A DNA stretch of 64,000 nt from JALYXI01 sp963716685. Lineage in GTDB: Bacteria > Acidobacteriota > Terriglobia > Bryobacterales > Bryobacteraceae. Shown in pieces: positions 9,635-19,586 of this stretch. The translations under genes were made by a program, and so were the position numbers. Every line of letters begins with the position of its first letter. Position 1 is the first letter of the stretch. The DNA is taken from contig CAVQTR010000003.1 of NCBI GenBank assembly GCA_963716685.1, forward strand, positions 2,356,001 through 2,420,000, given 5' to 3'. The notes below the pieces were generated by a model that was given only the letters and a program-made list of their open reading frames with translations, had not been told where the DNA came from and did not search any database.

Positions 9635-10879
9635 TCAGGACAATAACTCTTTCAGACGTCGGGCGACTACCAGATCTTCTCCGGCTTCGAGCATCCAGAC
9701 GCCCACAACGATGGTGTTTTCGTCAGAGGGCAATCCGGCGCCGGCCGGCCTGCCAGTCTGCGGATTCAGTTCGATCGACGGCGTTCCGGCACGCAGACGG
9801 GTCATCACTTCGCGCGGCGTGACGCCCAGACGATGCGGATCATAACGCAGCAGCAGATGCGGGACGGCGTTGGCGGCGGTCTTCGGAATCACCACCTGCG
9901 CCTGCAGGGTGGGAATGGCTTTCAGCTGCGCGGCGATGCGATCCGCGCGGCGGCGAAACTCGGCTTCCATCCCGGCGTCGGTCTGACTGAGGAACCAGTC
10001 CACGGCGGCCACCATGCCGACGATCTGTTCCTTCGCGACTTTCATGCCGCGGCCAACCGAATCGGAATTGGGACTGTTGTTGCGCGTGGCGGCGAGGATC
10101 AGGTCTTTGCGGCCGAGGAGCAGGCCGGCGTTTTGCGGTCCGCGCATGCCTTTGCCGCCGGAAAACGCCACCATATCAAAGCCCATCGCGGTGTAATTCC
10201 AGAGGTTGGAGATGGGCGGCACGTCGGCGGCGGCGTCGTTAAAGCAGGGGACGCCGTGGCGGTGGGCGACGCGGAGCCAGTCTTCGCGCCCGATCTCCCC
10301 CTCTTCGGAGGCGTTGAAGAAGTTCGTCATCACCGTGCGGCCGGTGAAGGCGGCTTCGTAGTCGGCGAGGGTTACCACTTCCACGAAGCGCACGCCGCAA
10401 TTACGCATGGCGTGGTCGTAATCGTAGCGGTGGGCTTTCTGCACGATTACTTCGTTCTTCATGCCGGTGGCCTCGGAAGGCATTTCATGAACGGCGTCGC
10501 TGTTGGCGAGCGTCATGGCCGCAGCGGTTCCCAGCGTGAGCGCGGAAGCGGCGCCTGCGGTCACCATGGCGGCTTCGCACTTTAACTGGCGGGCCAGATA
10601 TTCACCGGCGGCCTTCTGCAGCTCCTGCAGGCGCACAGGATGTTTCGCGGCGCGCGCAACGGCGGCCTGCACGGAAGCCGGCATGGTGGAAGCGGTGAGC
10701 GCGGTATACGTGCCAGCGGCGTTGATGATTTTGGCTACGCCGAGCCTGGCATAGTAATCCTCACCCTCGGGCGCCCGCTGCGATTCGGCGGCTTTGGCGT
10801 TGCCGGCGGCCAGACCCAGCCCGGCCACCGTCGCATTCACTCCCGTCAGAAAGCCGCGTCGGGTTCGGTCTCGCTTCAT
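9635..10879 (-). CDS. SelA-like PLP-dependent protein with Tat-like signal
   Basis: A 414-residue protein of the PLP fold-type I, SelA-like group, the group that includes selenocysteine synthase and DgaE-type ammonia-lyases. The N-terminus (RTRRGFLTGVNATVAGLGLA) is a twin-arginine style signal. The body keeps IINAAGTYTAL, the glycine/alanine-rich cofactor loop VTAGAASALTLGTAAAM and Asp215 in FNDAAAD. FSGGKGMRGPQ supplies the likely Schiff-base Lys243. A strong AAGGAGG lies just before the ATG. It is divergent from an exported amidohydrolase 37 bases away. In other bacteria SelA-like proteins are encoded beside amidohydrolases of this kind, which suggests a shared catabolic route for an amino-sugar or amino-acid derivative. 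An exported PLP enzyme is unusual. It is not a true SelA, as no selenocysteine machinery is visible nearby. Confidence 0.82.
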   Translation of the reverse strand: MKRDRTRRGFLTGVNATVAGLGLAAGNAKAAESQRAPEGEDYYARLGVAKIINAAGTYTALTASTMPASVQAAVARAAKHPVRLQELQKAAGEYLARQLKCEAAMVTAGAASALTLGTAAAMTLANSDAVHEMPSEATGMKNEVIVQKAHRYDYDHAMRNCGVRFVEVVTLADYEAAFTGRTVMTNFFNASEEGEIGREDWLRVAHRHGVPCFNDAAADVPPISNLWNYTAMGFDMVAFSGGKGMRGPQNAGLLLGRKDLILAATRNNSPNSDSVGRGMKVAKEQIVGMVAAVDWFLSQTDAGMEAEFRRRADRIAAQLKAIPTLQAQVVIPKTAANAVPHLLLRYDPHRLGVTPREVMTRLRAGTPSIELNPQTGRPAGAGLPSDENTIVVGVWMLEAGEDLVVARRLKELLS

Positions 10880-10916
10880 AGTGCCTCCTTGCGTGGATCA
10901 GATTCATGCTAATACA

Positions 10917-12227
10917 ATGGCGCGAATGCGATCTTTCACCGTCCTGATTCTGCTGGCAATTCCTGTTTTGGCTCAAACACAGCAATACGACCTGCTGCTG
11001 CGCGGCGGTCATGTCATCGATGCCAAAAACAATATCGACGCGGAACGCGATGTCGCCATTCGCGATGGCAAGATTGCGCTGGTGGCGGCGCGGATTGATC
11101 CGGGACAGGCATTCAAGGTGGTGGACGCGAAGGGTCTCTACGTGACGCCGGGCATCCTTGATATCCACGTGCACGTCTATACGGGGACGGGAGAGGCGCA
11201 TTCCTATGCGGGAGATAACAGCCTGGCTCCGGATGGGTACACTTTCCGCACGGGCGTCACCACGGTGGCCGACGCGGGATGCGCGGGCTGGCGCAACTTC
11301 GAGGACTTCAAACAGCGCGTGATTGACCGTTCGAAGACGCGCGTGCTGGCGTTTATCAATATTGTCGGGAACGGCATGCGCGGCGGTAAGTACGAAGACG
11401 ACCTGACCGACATGCAGGCGAAACCCACCGCCGAGATGGCCATGAAATATAAGAACCTGATCATTGGCGTGAAGACGGCGCACTACACGGGTCCGGAATG
11501 GACCCCTGTGGAGCAGGCGGTGCAGGCGGGAACTATTGCGAGCATTCCGGTGATGGTGGATTTCGGGGCGAACCGCAAGGAGCGTCCCATGAGCGAACTG
11601 GTGACCAAGAAGCTGCGGCCGGGCGACATCTATACGCACTGCTATTCCGGCCTGCGGAACGAGCTGGACGACACCGGGCATGTGAACCCGGCGATGTTCG
11701 AGGCACGGAAGCGCGGGGTGTTTTTCGACGTGGGCCATGGCGGAGGAAGTTTTGCGTGGCGCGTGGCGGTGCCGGCGATCAAGCAGGGATTTCTGCCGGA
11801 TTCCATCTCGAGCGATCTGCATGTCGGCAGCATGAACAGCGGCATGAAAGACATGGACAATCTGATGGGTAAGTTCCTGACGCTGGGTCTTCCGCTGAAG
11901 GATGTGATTGCGGAATCCACGTGGAACCCGGCAAAGGAGATTCACCGCGAGGATCTGGGGAACTTATCGGTCGGCACGGTGGCGGATGTGACCATCTTCC
12001 GCATGGAGCGGGGGACGTTCGGCTATACAGATATGTATGGCGCGCGGCTGAAGGGAGATAAGAAGCTGGTGTGCGAGCTGACCTTGAAGGATGGGAAGGT
12101 AGTATGGGATCTGAACGGCCTTTCGCGGCCGGACTGGACAACGCTGCCGCTGAACTACCGGCAGAGCGGAGATGCGCGCTGGGACGCAATCACCCCCGCT
12201 CCGCGAAGATCGGCTCCGAAGCAGTAA
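10917..12227 (+). CDS. Exported amidohydrolase/dihydroorotase-like metallohydrolase
   Basis: A protein of about 436 residues from the ATG at 10917, with a short signal peptide (RSFTVLILLAIPVLAQ). The fold is the amidohydrolase superfamily: an N-terminal beta module (YDLLLRGGHVIDAKN), then GILDIHVHVY giving metal ligands His84 and His86. Further on are a candidate bridging lysine (IGVKTAHY), histidines in YTHCYSG and DVGHGGG, and the late Asp in ISSDLHVGSM. This pattern fits the EF0837-type amidohydrolase/deacetylase group. The longer open frame upstream overlaps the divergent gene and is not credible as coding. Its divergent SelA-like neighbour belongs to a family often found with this one. 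Substrate unknown; likely an N-acyl or cyclic amide in the periplasm. Confidence 0.85.
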   Translation: MARMRSFTVLILLAIPVLAQTQQYDLLLRGGHVIDAKNNIDAERDVAIRDGKIALVAARIDPGQAFKVVDAKGLYVTPGILDIHVHVYTGTGEAHSYAGDNSLAPDGYTFRTGVTTVADAGCAGWRNFEDFKQRVIDRSKTRVLAFINIVGNGMRGGKYEDDLTDMQAKPTAEMAMKYKNLIIGVKTAHYTGPEWTPVEQAVQAGTIASIPVMVDFGANRKERPMSELVTKKLRPGDIYTHCYSGLRNELDDTGHVNPAMFEARKRGVFFDVGHGGGSFAWRVAVPAIKQGFLPDSISSDLHVGSMNSGMKDMDNLMGKFLTLGLPLKDVIAESTWNPAKEIHREDLGNLSVGTVADVTIFRMERGTFGYTDMYGARLKGDKKLVCELTLKDGKVVWDLNGLSRPDWTTLPLNYRQSGDARWDAITPAPRRSAPKQ

Positions 12228-12233
12228 GCCGGG

Positions 12234-15200
12234 CTAGTAAGTCAGGCGAAGTCCAAGCTGCAGGGTGCGGCCGCCTCCGGCCGCGGTAATCTGGCCGAAG
12301 TTGGTGGCGGTCACCGAACCTTGCGGCGCGCTGAAGTTCACCTTATTCGTAGAGTTGAACGCTTCGGCGCGGAACTGAAGCTTGATGCGTTCGGTAATCG
12401 GCTGGTAGCGGCTGAGGCCGAGATCGAGATTGAAAATACCAGGGTTGCGCAGGTTGGGTTCCGTGCGCGAATCGCTGCCAAGCGAGTAGAGCGGCGCGGC
12501 GGCGAAGGCCGTGGTGTCAAACCATTGATTGATGGATTGCCCCGTGGCGAGATTCGGATTGTGCAGGCGCAACGCGTACGCGGAGATGCCGGGCAGCTGC
12601 GTGTTATTGGGCCCGGTGATCACCACCGGCTGGCCATCTTCCATGGTCCAGATGCCGCTTACCTGCCAGTTACCCAGAATCTTGCCGGCAACGCCGTTGC
12701 CGACGAACTGGTGGCCGGTGCCGATGGGCAACTCATAGACGAAGTTAGTGACGAAGACCTGGGAGCGATCGAGATCCGAGACAGAACGCGAGAGTTTCAG
12801 GTTATAAGGATCGATCAGGCTGGAGCGGCCGCTGAAGCGTTCCGGTACATCGTCGATGAGTTTGCTGAACGTGTAGCTAGCCTGCAGCAGGAGGCCGTGG
12901 CCGAAGCGCTTATCGACGCGGATGGCAAGCGCGTGATAGATGGAATCGCCGATGGAGGCGCGGATGTCGTTGATGCTGGTGTACTGCGGGTACGGCAGCA
13001 GGAGACTCGACTGGCGCACGGTTGGCGTACTTAAGCTGCCGCTGGTGATCTTGCCGTAGAACGGGTTGGGAACCAGCGCGTTCAGCTGCGAGCCGAGCGA
13101 TAAGTACTGGGGATTGGCGGCATCCTGATTAACGTTTTCCCAGATGTGCTCGCCGCGGCTGCCCAGATAGGACGCTTCCACCAGCAGATCGCTGAAGAGG
13201 GTTCGCTGGATGCTGGCGTTCCACTGCTGGTTGACGGGTGTCTGCCAGCTGGGAAATACGGCGCTGATGCCATTGCCGATGAGTGTGTTGGGGTAAGTAA
13301 GCAGACCGGAGACAAACGGATTCGCGAGCGAAGCGCCAACGGGCGGCGTGTTGGGCGCGGCCTGCGCGGGTCCCAGGAATACCGGGGTGGACGCTTCCGA
13401 ACCGCTGCCCAGATCGCCGGGGCTGGCGCCGATGCCGCCGCTGCCAGGCAGATAGAACAGGCCATAGCCGGCACGGAACACGGTGTTCTTCAGGAAGGTG
13501 TAAGCCAGGCCGACGCGCGGCGCGATATCGGTCTGATTCGGGCTGCTCTGGTAGCGATGCGAAGGGCCGGTGAAGCTAAGAACGCCGCTGAGTCCGGTGA
13601 TGGGATCGGTGGCGGCGGGGTTGAAGTACGCGAGGTGGTTGTAGCGTTCGCTGTACGGCGTTTGGTACTCCCAGCGCAGGCCGAGGTTGACGGTCAGGTT
13701 GCGCGCGACTTTCCAATCGTCCTGCAGGTAGACGTTATAGCTGCGCTGCGAGGCGGCCAGCGAGGGTCCTACGGTGAAGCTGCCGCCGGTGGGCGCGCCG
13801 AGCAGCAGCGTAGCCAGACCATAACCGGAAGTGCCGCTGGCCACACTGGGGTCGGGGCCCTGGGTATACGCGCGGGTGAAGCCGAAATCGCCGGAAGGAT
13901 AGTCGGGACGGAAGATATTGAAAGCCAGGAACAGAAAATCGATGCCGGTCTTGACTGTGTGGGAGCCCTTGAGCCAGGTCAGGTGGGCCTGCGCTTCGGG
14001 AGTATTCTCGGCGTCGGTGTAATGGGAGGCGCGCAGCGGTCCCAGGCCGGTAAGATCGGTGACGTCGATTTCCGGGAAGAGATAGTCCAGTTCGGCGGCT
14101 TTGAGATAGCCGGGAAGACCCAGCTTCGTGACATCGAAGCCCTGACTGCGCGGATTGCAGGTGTTGATCTGGCGTGTGTAGCTGACGCGGAATTCGCCAA
14201 CCAGGTTGGGGCGGAACGTAACGGTGTCGCTGAGGGCCGCCACCCAGGGCGATGAGTTGGCATTGCCTTCGTTGCAGTTGGTGCCTTCGCCGGGGAAAGC
14301 GACACCGGTATAGCCGGGCGTATTGGCCGGGCTGTGGGTGATGCCGAAGCGGAAGAACAGGCGGTTGTTGCTGCCGATGTTCTCGTCCACGCGTCCGTAA
14401 TACTTGGTGGCGGTGTTGGCGCGCGTGGCGGAGACGGCGTAGTTATTGGTGTTGCCCGGCAGATCGGGAAGCGGATAATACTGCAGCAGGTTGAGCGAGA
14501 TGGGGTTGATGCGGCTCTGCGGAATCTGATTATTGGGGAACTGCGTGCGCGTGTAGCTGCCCGGGCTGGCGGGGTTGGGCACGGTCGTGAGAGGATCGTA
14601 GATCTTGATCAGCGCGCCGGCGGAGGTGGTGGTCTGCGAAAAATCGCCGCTGCGCTGCAGCAGCGTGGGCACGGTCGCGGTAATGTTATCGGGACTTCGG
14701 TCGGGAATCTGTTCGAAGTTGAAGAAGAAGAAGGTCCGGTTCTTCCCGTTGTAGACGTGCGGGAGGTAAGTGGGGCCGCCGACCGCGAAGCCATACTCGT
14801 TATGCCGCACGGGATTGAGCGGCAGGCCGTTGCGATTGTTGGTCCAGCCGTTGGCGTTCAGCACGTTGTTGCGGAAGAACTCATACGCGCTGCCATGCAG
14901 TTCATTGGTTCCGCTGCGGCCGGCCGCGGTGAGAATGCCGCCGCCCGAGCGCCCGTACTCCGCGGAGAAGTTATTCGTGATCACCTTGAATTCGGCCACC
15001 GTTTCGAGCGGCGGAGTGTAAGCGATGTCGTTGGTGGAAGTATTGCGCGTTTCCTGACCGTCGAAGAGCACGCCGCTGGTATTCGAACGGCCGCCGCTGA
15101 TGATGGGGCCGGTACCGGTGTTGCCGTTCGGCGTGACGCCGGGCGCGAGCGTGAGCAGCGCGTAGGGATTCCGGCCGTTCAGCGGAAGCTGCACGATCTG

Positions 15201-15626
15201 GCGGGAACTGACTACGTTGCCGAGGGAAGAAGTCTGTTCATCGAGAAGCACGGCGTTGGCGGAGACGGACACTTCCTGCCGCACGCTGCCCGGAACCAGC
15301 GAGACGTTGATGGTGGCAGTCTGGCCTACGGTGATGGTGATGTTGGTGACGCGGCCGGCGGAGAAGCCCTCTTTCTCGGCGCTGATCAGGTAATGTCCGG
15401 GAGGCGTGAACGGGAAGGAGTAATTGCCCTGCTGGTTGGTATTGGTGTTGGCGGCCACCCCCGTATCGGTGTTCGTCAGGGTAACTTTCGCGTCGGTGAT
15501 TACCGCCTTCGATTGATCCGTGACCACACCGGTCACGGTTCCCTGCTCCACCTGCGCCAGACAAATAGCGGCGCTGAACACAACCAGACCTGCCAGTGCG
15601 CAGACCGGCACGCGTTGCTGAAACAT
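12234..15626 (-). CDS. Oar-like TonB-dependent receptor (copy 3)
   Basis: A 1,130-residue receptor with a signal peptide ending CLAQ and a carboxypeptidase-regulatory-like domain (VTGVVTDQSKAVITDAKV). The plug has LPLNGRNPYALLTLAPGV and AGRSGTNELHGSAYEFFRN, and the barrel ends in LGLRLTY with a terminal tyrosine. AAGGAG sits about eight bases before the ATG. It is convergent with the amidohydrolase, with only six bases between stops. It is encoded just downstream of the DUF1549/DUF1501 gene pair on the same strand, but the 62-base gap leaves open whether they share a transcript. Function: energy-dependent uptake of an unidentified ligand. Confidence 0.92.
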   Translation of the reverse strand: MFQQRVPVCALAGLVVFSAAICLAQVEQGTVTGVVTDQSKAVITDAKVTLTNTDTGVAANTNTNQQGNYSFPFTPPGHYLISAEKEGFSAGRVTNITITVGQTATINVSLVPGSVRQEVSVSANAVLLDEQTSSLGNVVSSRQIVQLPLNGRNPYALLTLAPGVTPNGNTGTGPIISGGRSNTSGVLFDGQETRNTSTNDIAYTPPLETVAEFKVITNNFSAEYGRSGGGILTAAGRSGTNELHGSAYEFFRNNVLNANGWTNNRNGLPLNPVRHNEYGFAVGGPTYLPHVYNGKNRTFFFFNFEQIPDRSPDNITATVPTLLQRSGDFSQTTTSAGALIKIYDPLTTVPNPASPGSYTRTQFPNNQIPQSRINPISLNLLQYYPLPDLPGNTNNYAVSATRANTATKYYGRVDENIGSNNRLFFRFGITHSPANTPGYTGVAFPGEGTNCNEGNANSSPWVAALSDTVTFRPNLVGEFRVSYTRQINTCNPRSQGFDVTKLGLPGYLKAAELDYLFPEIDVTDLTGLGPLRASHYTDAENTPEAQAHLTWLKGSHTVKTGIDFLFLAFNIFRPDYPSGDFGFTRAYTQGPDPSVASGTSGYGLATLLLGAPTGGSFTVGPSLAASQRSYNVYLQDDWKVARNLTVNLGLRWEYQTPYSERYNHLAYFNPAATDPITGLSGVLSFTGPSHRYQSSPNQTDIAPRVGLAYTFLKNTVFRAGYGLFYLPGSGGIGASPGDLGSGSEASTPVFLGPAQAAPNTPPVGASLANPFVSGLLTYPNTLIGNGISAVFPSWQTPVNQQWNASIQRTLFSDLLVEASYLGSRGEHIWENVNQDAANPQYLSLGSQLNALVPNPFYGKITSGSLSTPTVRQSSLLLPYPQYTSINDIRASIGDSIYHALAIRVDKRFGHGLLLQASYTFSKLIDDVPERFSGRSSLIDPYNLKLSRSVSDLDRSQVFVTNFVYELPIGTGHQFVGNGVAGKILGNWQVSGIWTMEDGQPVVITGPNNTQLPGISAYALRLHNPNLATGQSINQWFDTTAFAAAPLYSLGSDSRTEPNLRNPGIFNLDLGLSRYQPITERIKLQFRAEAFNSTNKVNFSAPQGSVTATNFGQITAAGGGRTLQLGLRLTY

Positions 15627-15688
15627 ACGGAGTTTCTCCTTGTGCTGTTTTGACGAGGGCGCCCCGCCCTGGGTACTGAAACCTGCCG

Positions 15689-17104
15689 CTAAGCCAGAAC
15701 TTCTTTGATCACGCGGCCGCCGGTATCGGTAAGCCGCTGGTTGCGTCCGGCGCTGTAGTAGGTCAGGCGCATGTCATTCAAGCCCATCAGGTGCAGGACT
15801 GTGGCATGCACATCGCGCATGCGATAGATGTTATCCACGGCTTTGAAGCCCAGATCGTCGGTGGCGCCCACTACTGTGCCTGGCTTGATGCCGCCGCCGG
15901 CAAACCACATGGTCATCGCTCGGGTGTTGTGGTCGCGGCCGGCTTTGGCGCGCAGGTCGGCGGGGTTGTCGGGGGTGCGGCCGAATTCGCCCATCCAGAC
16001 CACCAGCGTGGAATCCAGCAAACCGCGCTGTTTCAGATCCTTGAGCAGCGCCGCAATGGGCTTATCGGTCTCAGCGGCGTTCTTGGTGTGGTTCTTGATG
16101 ATTTCGGTGTGTCCGTCCCACGACTGGCTGGGGGTATAGAGCTGGACGAAGCGGACGCCCTTTTCCACCATCTTGCGAGCCATCAGGCAGCGTTTGCCAA
16201 AGGATTCGGTGACGGGATCGTTCATCCCATAAAGTTCGCGCGTGGCTTCGGGTTCGGCGGCTATGTCGAGAGTACCCGGCACCTCGGCCTGCATGCGATA
16301 GGCGAGCTCATAGGAATCCATGCGGCCCTGCAGATCGGGGTTGGTGAAGTGTTTGGCGAGATAGTCCTGGTTATACGAGCGCAGCAGCTCCATTTCACGG
16401 GACTGGACGTCCGGCGTGACATCGGCGGGAGGTTTCAGGTCCAGAATCGGGTCGCCCTTCCAGCGGAGCACAGTCCCCTGGTAGCTGGCGGGCAGGAAGC
16501 CGGGTCCCCACTGCTGGGAACCGCTGAAGGGCAGCGAGCGGAAGTCGGGAAGCACCACGAAAGCGGGCAGGTTCTGGTTCTGCGTGCCCAGCCCGTAGGT
16601 GACCCAGGAGCCCATCGAAGGCTTGCCCGGGATCACGACGCCGGTGTTCATCAGGAAGACCGCGGCGGGGTGGTTGCCGTTTTCGGTCTGGATGGAGCGC
16701 ACGAACGCCATGTCGTCGACGCAGGTGGCCACGTGCGGGAACAGGCTCGAAACGTCCATGCCGCATTGCCCGTGCTTCTGGAACGGGAAGGCGCTTTTCA
16801 AAATCAGGCGGGGCTTGGCGAACAGGTTCGGCTGGTCGGTGTTCTTCTCCTTGCTCCAGTCCATCACCGTGTTGTCGAACTTATCGAGACTCTGCTTGGG
16901 GTCGAAGGTATCCATCTGGCTGACGCCGCCCAGCATGGTGAGGAAGATGCACGACTTCGCCTTCGGCGCAAAGTGAGGAGTCTTGGGAGCCAGGGGATTC
17001 TGGCCCGCCTGCAGATCGCCGTTCAACAGGTTCAGCAGGGCCAGGCCGCCTGCTCCGGTGAGGCTTTGGTAGAGAAAGCGGCGTCTTGCCAGATCGGTGT
17101 TCAT
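15689..17104 (-). CDS. DUF1501 family protein
   Basis: A 471-residue protein with a Tat-like start (RRRFLYQSLTGAGGLALLNLLNG). It then has the DUF1501 signature regions: KAKSCIFLTMLGGVSQMDTFDPK near residue 50 (first 20 residues typical of the alkaline-phosphatase-like core), FVQLYTPSQSWDGH and VVWMGEFGRTPDN. DUF1501 proteins belong to the sulfatase/phosphatase-like superfamily and nearly always sit beside DUF1549/DUF1553 cytochromes in Planctomycetota and Acidobacteriota. That holds here, with the partner gene four bases upstream. The pair is predicted to act in the periplasm on sulfated or other complex carbohydrates, but the reaction is not known. Length and motifs are normal. Confidence 0.9.
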   Translation of the reverse strand: MNTDLARRRFLYQSLTGAGGLALLNLLNGDLQAGQNPLAPKTPHFAPKAKSCIFLTMLGGVSQMDTFDPKQSLDKFDNTVMDWSKEKNTDQPNLFAKPRLILKSAFPFQKHGQCGMDVSSLFPHVATCVDDMAFVRSIQTENGNHPAAVFLMNTGVVIPGKPSMGSWVTYGLGTQNQNLPAFVVLPDFRSLPFSGSQQWGPGFLPASYQGTVLRWKGDPILDLKPPADVTPDVQSREMELLRSYNQDYLAKHFTNPDLQGRMDSYELAYRMQAEVPGTLDIAAEPEATRELYGMNDPVTESFGKRCLMARKMVEKGVRFVQLYTPSQSWDGHTEIIKNHTKNAAETDKPIAALLKDLKQRGLLDSTLVVWMGEFGRTPDNPADLRAKAGRDHNTRAMTMWFAGGGIKPGTVVGATDDLGFKAVDNIYRMRDVHATVLHLMGLNDMRLTYYSAGRNQRLTDTGGRVIKEVLA

Positions 17105-17107
17105 GTT

Positions 17108-19528
17108 CTACTCCAGGTACAGAAACTCATTCAGGTTGAACAACACCAGGCCGAGGCGCGCCATGGCATCGCGGGACGGGAGATTGCCGAGTAGCTGCTC
17201 GGCTTTGCCGCGCTCAGAATCCGAAGGAAGCCGGCCGAGGGCGAGTTCGAAGGCGCGATCGATTTCCTTCTTCCGATCAGGGCCGGCGAATTCAATCACG
17301 TGGTCGGCGAAGTGCTTCGATTCCTGATTCATGAACTCGCTGTTCATCAGGGAGAAGGCCTGCGTAGGCACCACGGTGGCGCTGCGGCGTGAGCAGACTT
17401 CGCTCATGTTGGCTCCGTCGAAAACCTCGATCATGGGGTTCATCACGGAGCGGCGCTGGAAAGTATAAATGGTGCGGCGCGCCTGTTCCTTTTCGGAGGA
17501 CGGGAACCATTTGAAGAACTCGAAGCCGCTGGCAACATCGGCCGGCACGCTGACGAACACGCCCGGTCCGCCGTCGGATTTCTGCAGCTGGCCGCTGGCG
17601 GCCAGAACGGAATCGCGAATGGTCTCGCCTTCCAGTCGCAGCCAGTTCATGCGCCAGAGCAGCTGATTTTTGGGATCGGCTTCGGCGTACTTCTGGTACT
17701 CGGGGTTCTCAGTAGACTGGCGGTAGGCGTTCGAAGTCACCATCAGGCGATGGATGGACTTAAGGCTCCACTTGTTAGCAACCAGCTGGGTGGCCAGCCA
17801 GTCGAGAAGTTCGGGATGCGAGGGGCGCTCGCCGTTGATACCGAAATCGCTCGGGGTACGGACGATGCCTTCGCCGAAGTGATGCTGCCAGAGCCGGTTA
17901 ACGATCACGCGGGAGGTGAGCGGGTTGTCAGGGGACGCGATCCAGTCCGCCAGCGCGGTGCGGCGTCCGGAACTGCCACCGGCAAACGGGATGGTTGCCG
18001 GATTCGCATTCCCCACCACAGCCTGCGGGAATCCGGGATCCACTTTTTCACCCTTATTCCCCAGATCGCCTCCGGCCAGGACGTAGGTGTCGGCCAGAGA
18101 GGGTACCTGCGGCGGCACCACGTCTGAAACGGAATAGGCCAGAGGTCGGAAGCGCAGCGCCAGTTCTGTGAAACGGCGAGAGCGATCGCCGGCTTCGGTC
18201 CACTCTTTGCGTTCCTCGGCGGTGAAAGAGGTATCTTTAACGTCCTTCAGCGCCTTCATGAAGTCCCCGCCCTTCTTCGGCTCGGGCTCCGCGTCCGCCT
18301 TCTTATGCGCGCTGTTGTATTTCTCTTTCAGGCGCGTCTCGATCTTCTTCAGTGCGTCGGCGGCTTCTTCGGATTCGTCTTCGTACTGGCGCTGATTCGC
18401 CTTCATCAGGTGCGGATGCTCGGGGTCCGTATAGGGCGCGGCGCGGTCTTCCACTCGCATGGGCGCGAAGAACGCCTGCAGCCGGTAGAAATCGCGCTGC
18501 GGAATGGGATCGTACTTGTGATCGTGGCAGCGCGCGCAGCCAACGGTGAACCCGAGGAACACCTGGCCCACGGTGCCGGTCAGCTCGTTCAGAACGTCCT
18601 GGCGGAGTTGCGTCTTGAAGTTCGCGTCGGCCTCCCACGTACCCATGCGCAGAAACCCCATTGCGACCAGGTGCTCGGAGCGGTTGCCGCCCTGCATCTC
18701 ATCGCCGGCCAGCTGTTCCTTGACGAAGGTGTCGTAATGCTTGTCCTGATTGAAGGAGCGGATTACGTAATCGCGGTAGCGCCAGGCCGTCGGGCGCTCG
18801 CCATCGATGGCAAACCCGTCGGATTCGGCAAAACGCGCCAAATCCAGCCAGTGGCGGCCCCAGCGCTCGCCATAGCGGGAATCGGCCAGCAGCTTGTCCA
18901 CGATCTTCTCGTAGGCGTCCGGTGAGGCATCGCTTTCGAACGCATCGAGTTCGGCCGGTGTGGGCGGAAGCCCGATCAGGTCGAAATAGACGCGGCGCAG
19001 CAGCGCGCGTTTGGTGGCGGCCGGCGCAGGATGCAGATTTTTGGCTTCCAGCTTCGCGAGAACGAAGGCGTCGATGGGGTTCTTCACCCAGGCTGCGTTC
19101 TGAACCGCCGGGACAGCGGGAACCGATGGTTTGTGCAGCAGCCAGTCAAGATACGGGTCATGCTTCTTAGCGGAAGCAGGGGCTGCTTTCATACCGGCAA
19201 TGGCCGCGGAAAGAGTATCGATGGCCGCGGGATCCAGCGTGCCGCCCATGGGCATTTTGGGCGTACGCTCCCCGCGGACATACTGCAGCAGCAGAGACTG
19301 TTTGGGGTCGCCGGGTGCGATTGCCGCGCCGTGCTTGCCGCCCGAAAGCAGCAGGTCCAGACTGGCCATGTTCAGCCCGCCGGAGCTGTTGGAAGCGGAG
19401 TGGCAGGCCGCGCAGTTCTTATCCAGAACCGGACGGATTTTCTGATTGAAAACGGCTTGATTGTCCTGGGCCTGCAGGCACAGGACCAGAAAAAACGCGG
19501 AGACAGCGGCAGCTCGACCTGGCAACAA
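17108..19528 (-). CDS. Planctomycete-type cytochrome c with DUF1549 and DUF1553
   Basis: A protein of about 806 residues with a signal peptide and a cytochrome domain containing the haem motif CAACH (residues 39-43). DUF1549 (about 145-350) follows, holding a second CARCH motif in GCARCHDHKYDPI, then DUF1553 (about 515-770, SRVIVNRLWQHHFGEGIV and MTSNAYRQST). It should be an exported multi-haem protein working with the DUF1501 product encoded directly after it. No ATG is available at the start. TTG at 19528 and TTG at 19525 follow GGAGGG, and the second is better spaced, so the true start may be one codon later. A TATAAT box lies just upstream. The family is certain; the substrate is not. Confidence 0.9.
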   Translation of the reverse strand: MLPGRAAAVSAFFLVLCLQAQDNQAVFNQKIRPVLDKNCAACHSASNSSGGLNMASLDLLLSGGKHGAAIAPGDPKQSLLLQYVRGERTPKMPMGGTLDPAAIDTLSAAIAGMKAAPASAKKHDPYLDWLLHKPSVPAVPAVQNAAWVKNPIDAFVLAKLEAKNLHPAPAATKRALLRRVYFDLIGLPPTPAELDAFESDASPDAYEKIVDKLLADSRYGERWGRHWLDLARFAESDGFAIDGERPTAWRYRDYVIRSFNQDKHYDTFVKEQLAGDEMQGGNRSEHLVAMGFLRMGTWEADANFKTQLRQDVLNELTGTVGQVFLGFTVGCARCHDHKYDPIPQRDFYRLQAFFAPMRVEDRAAPYTDPEHPHLMKANQRQYEDESEEAADALKKIETRLKEKYNSAHKKADAEPEPKKGGDFMKALKDVKDTSFTAEERKEWTEAGDRSRRFTELALRFRPLAYSVSDVVPPQVPSLADTYVLAGGDLGNKGEKVDPGFPQAVVGNANPATIPFAGGSSGRRTALADWIASPDNPLTSRVIVNRLWQHHFGEGIVRTPSDFGINGERPSHPELLDWLATQLVANKWSLKSIHRLMVTSNAYRQSTENPEYQKYAEADPKNQLLWRMNWLRLEGETIRDSVLAASGQLQKSDGGPGVFVSVPADVASGFEFFKWFPSSEKEQARRTIYTFQRRSVMNPMIEVFDGANMSEVCSRRSATVVPTQAFSLMNSEFMNQESKHFADHVIEFAGPDRKKEIDRAFELALGRLPSDSERGKAEQLLGNLPSRDAMARLGLVLFNLNEFLYLE

Positions 19529-19548
19529 ATGCCCTCCAGACAGGCAAA

Positions 19549-19554
19549 ATTATA
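19549..19554 (-). promoter_or_regulatory. TATAAT box upstream of the DUF1549/DUF1501 operon
   Basis: A perfect TATAAT on the minus strand lies about 20 bases before the TTG start region, leaving room for a short leader with GGAGGG. The -35 element is weak (TTGGTG at a 19-base spacing), so activator dependence is possible. Confidence 0.45.
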
Positions 19555-19586
19555 TCGTAGTTTTCGTCAGTAACACCAAACGAAGG

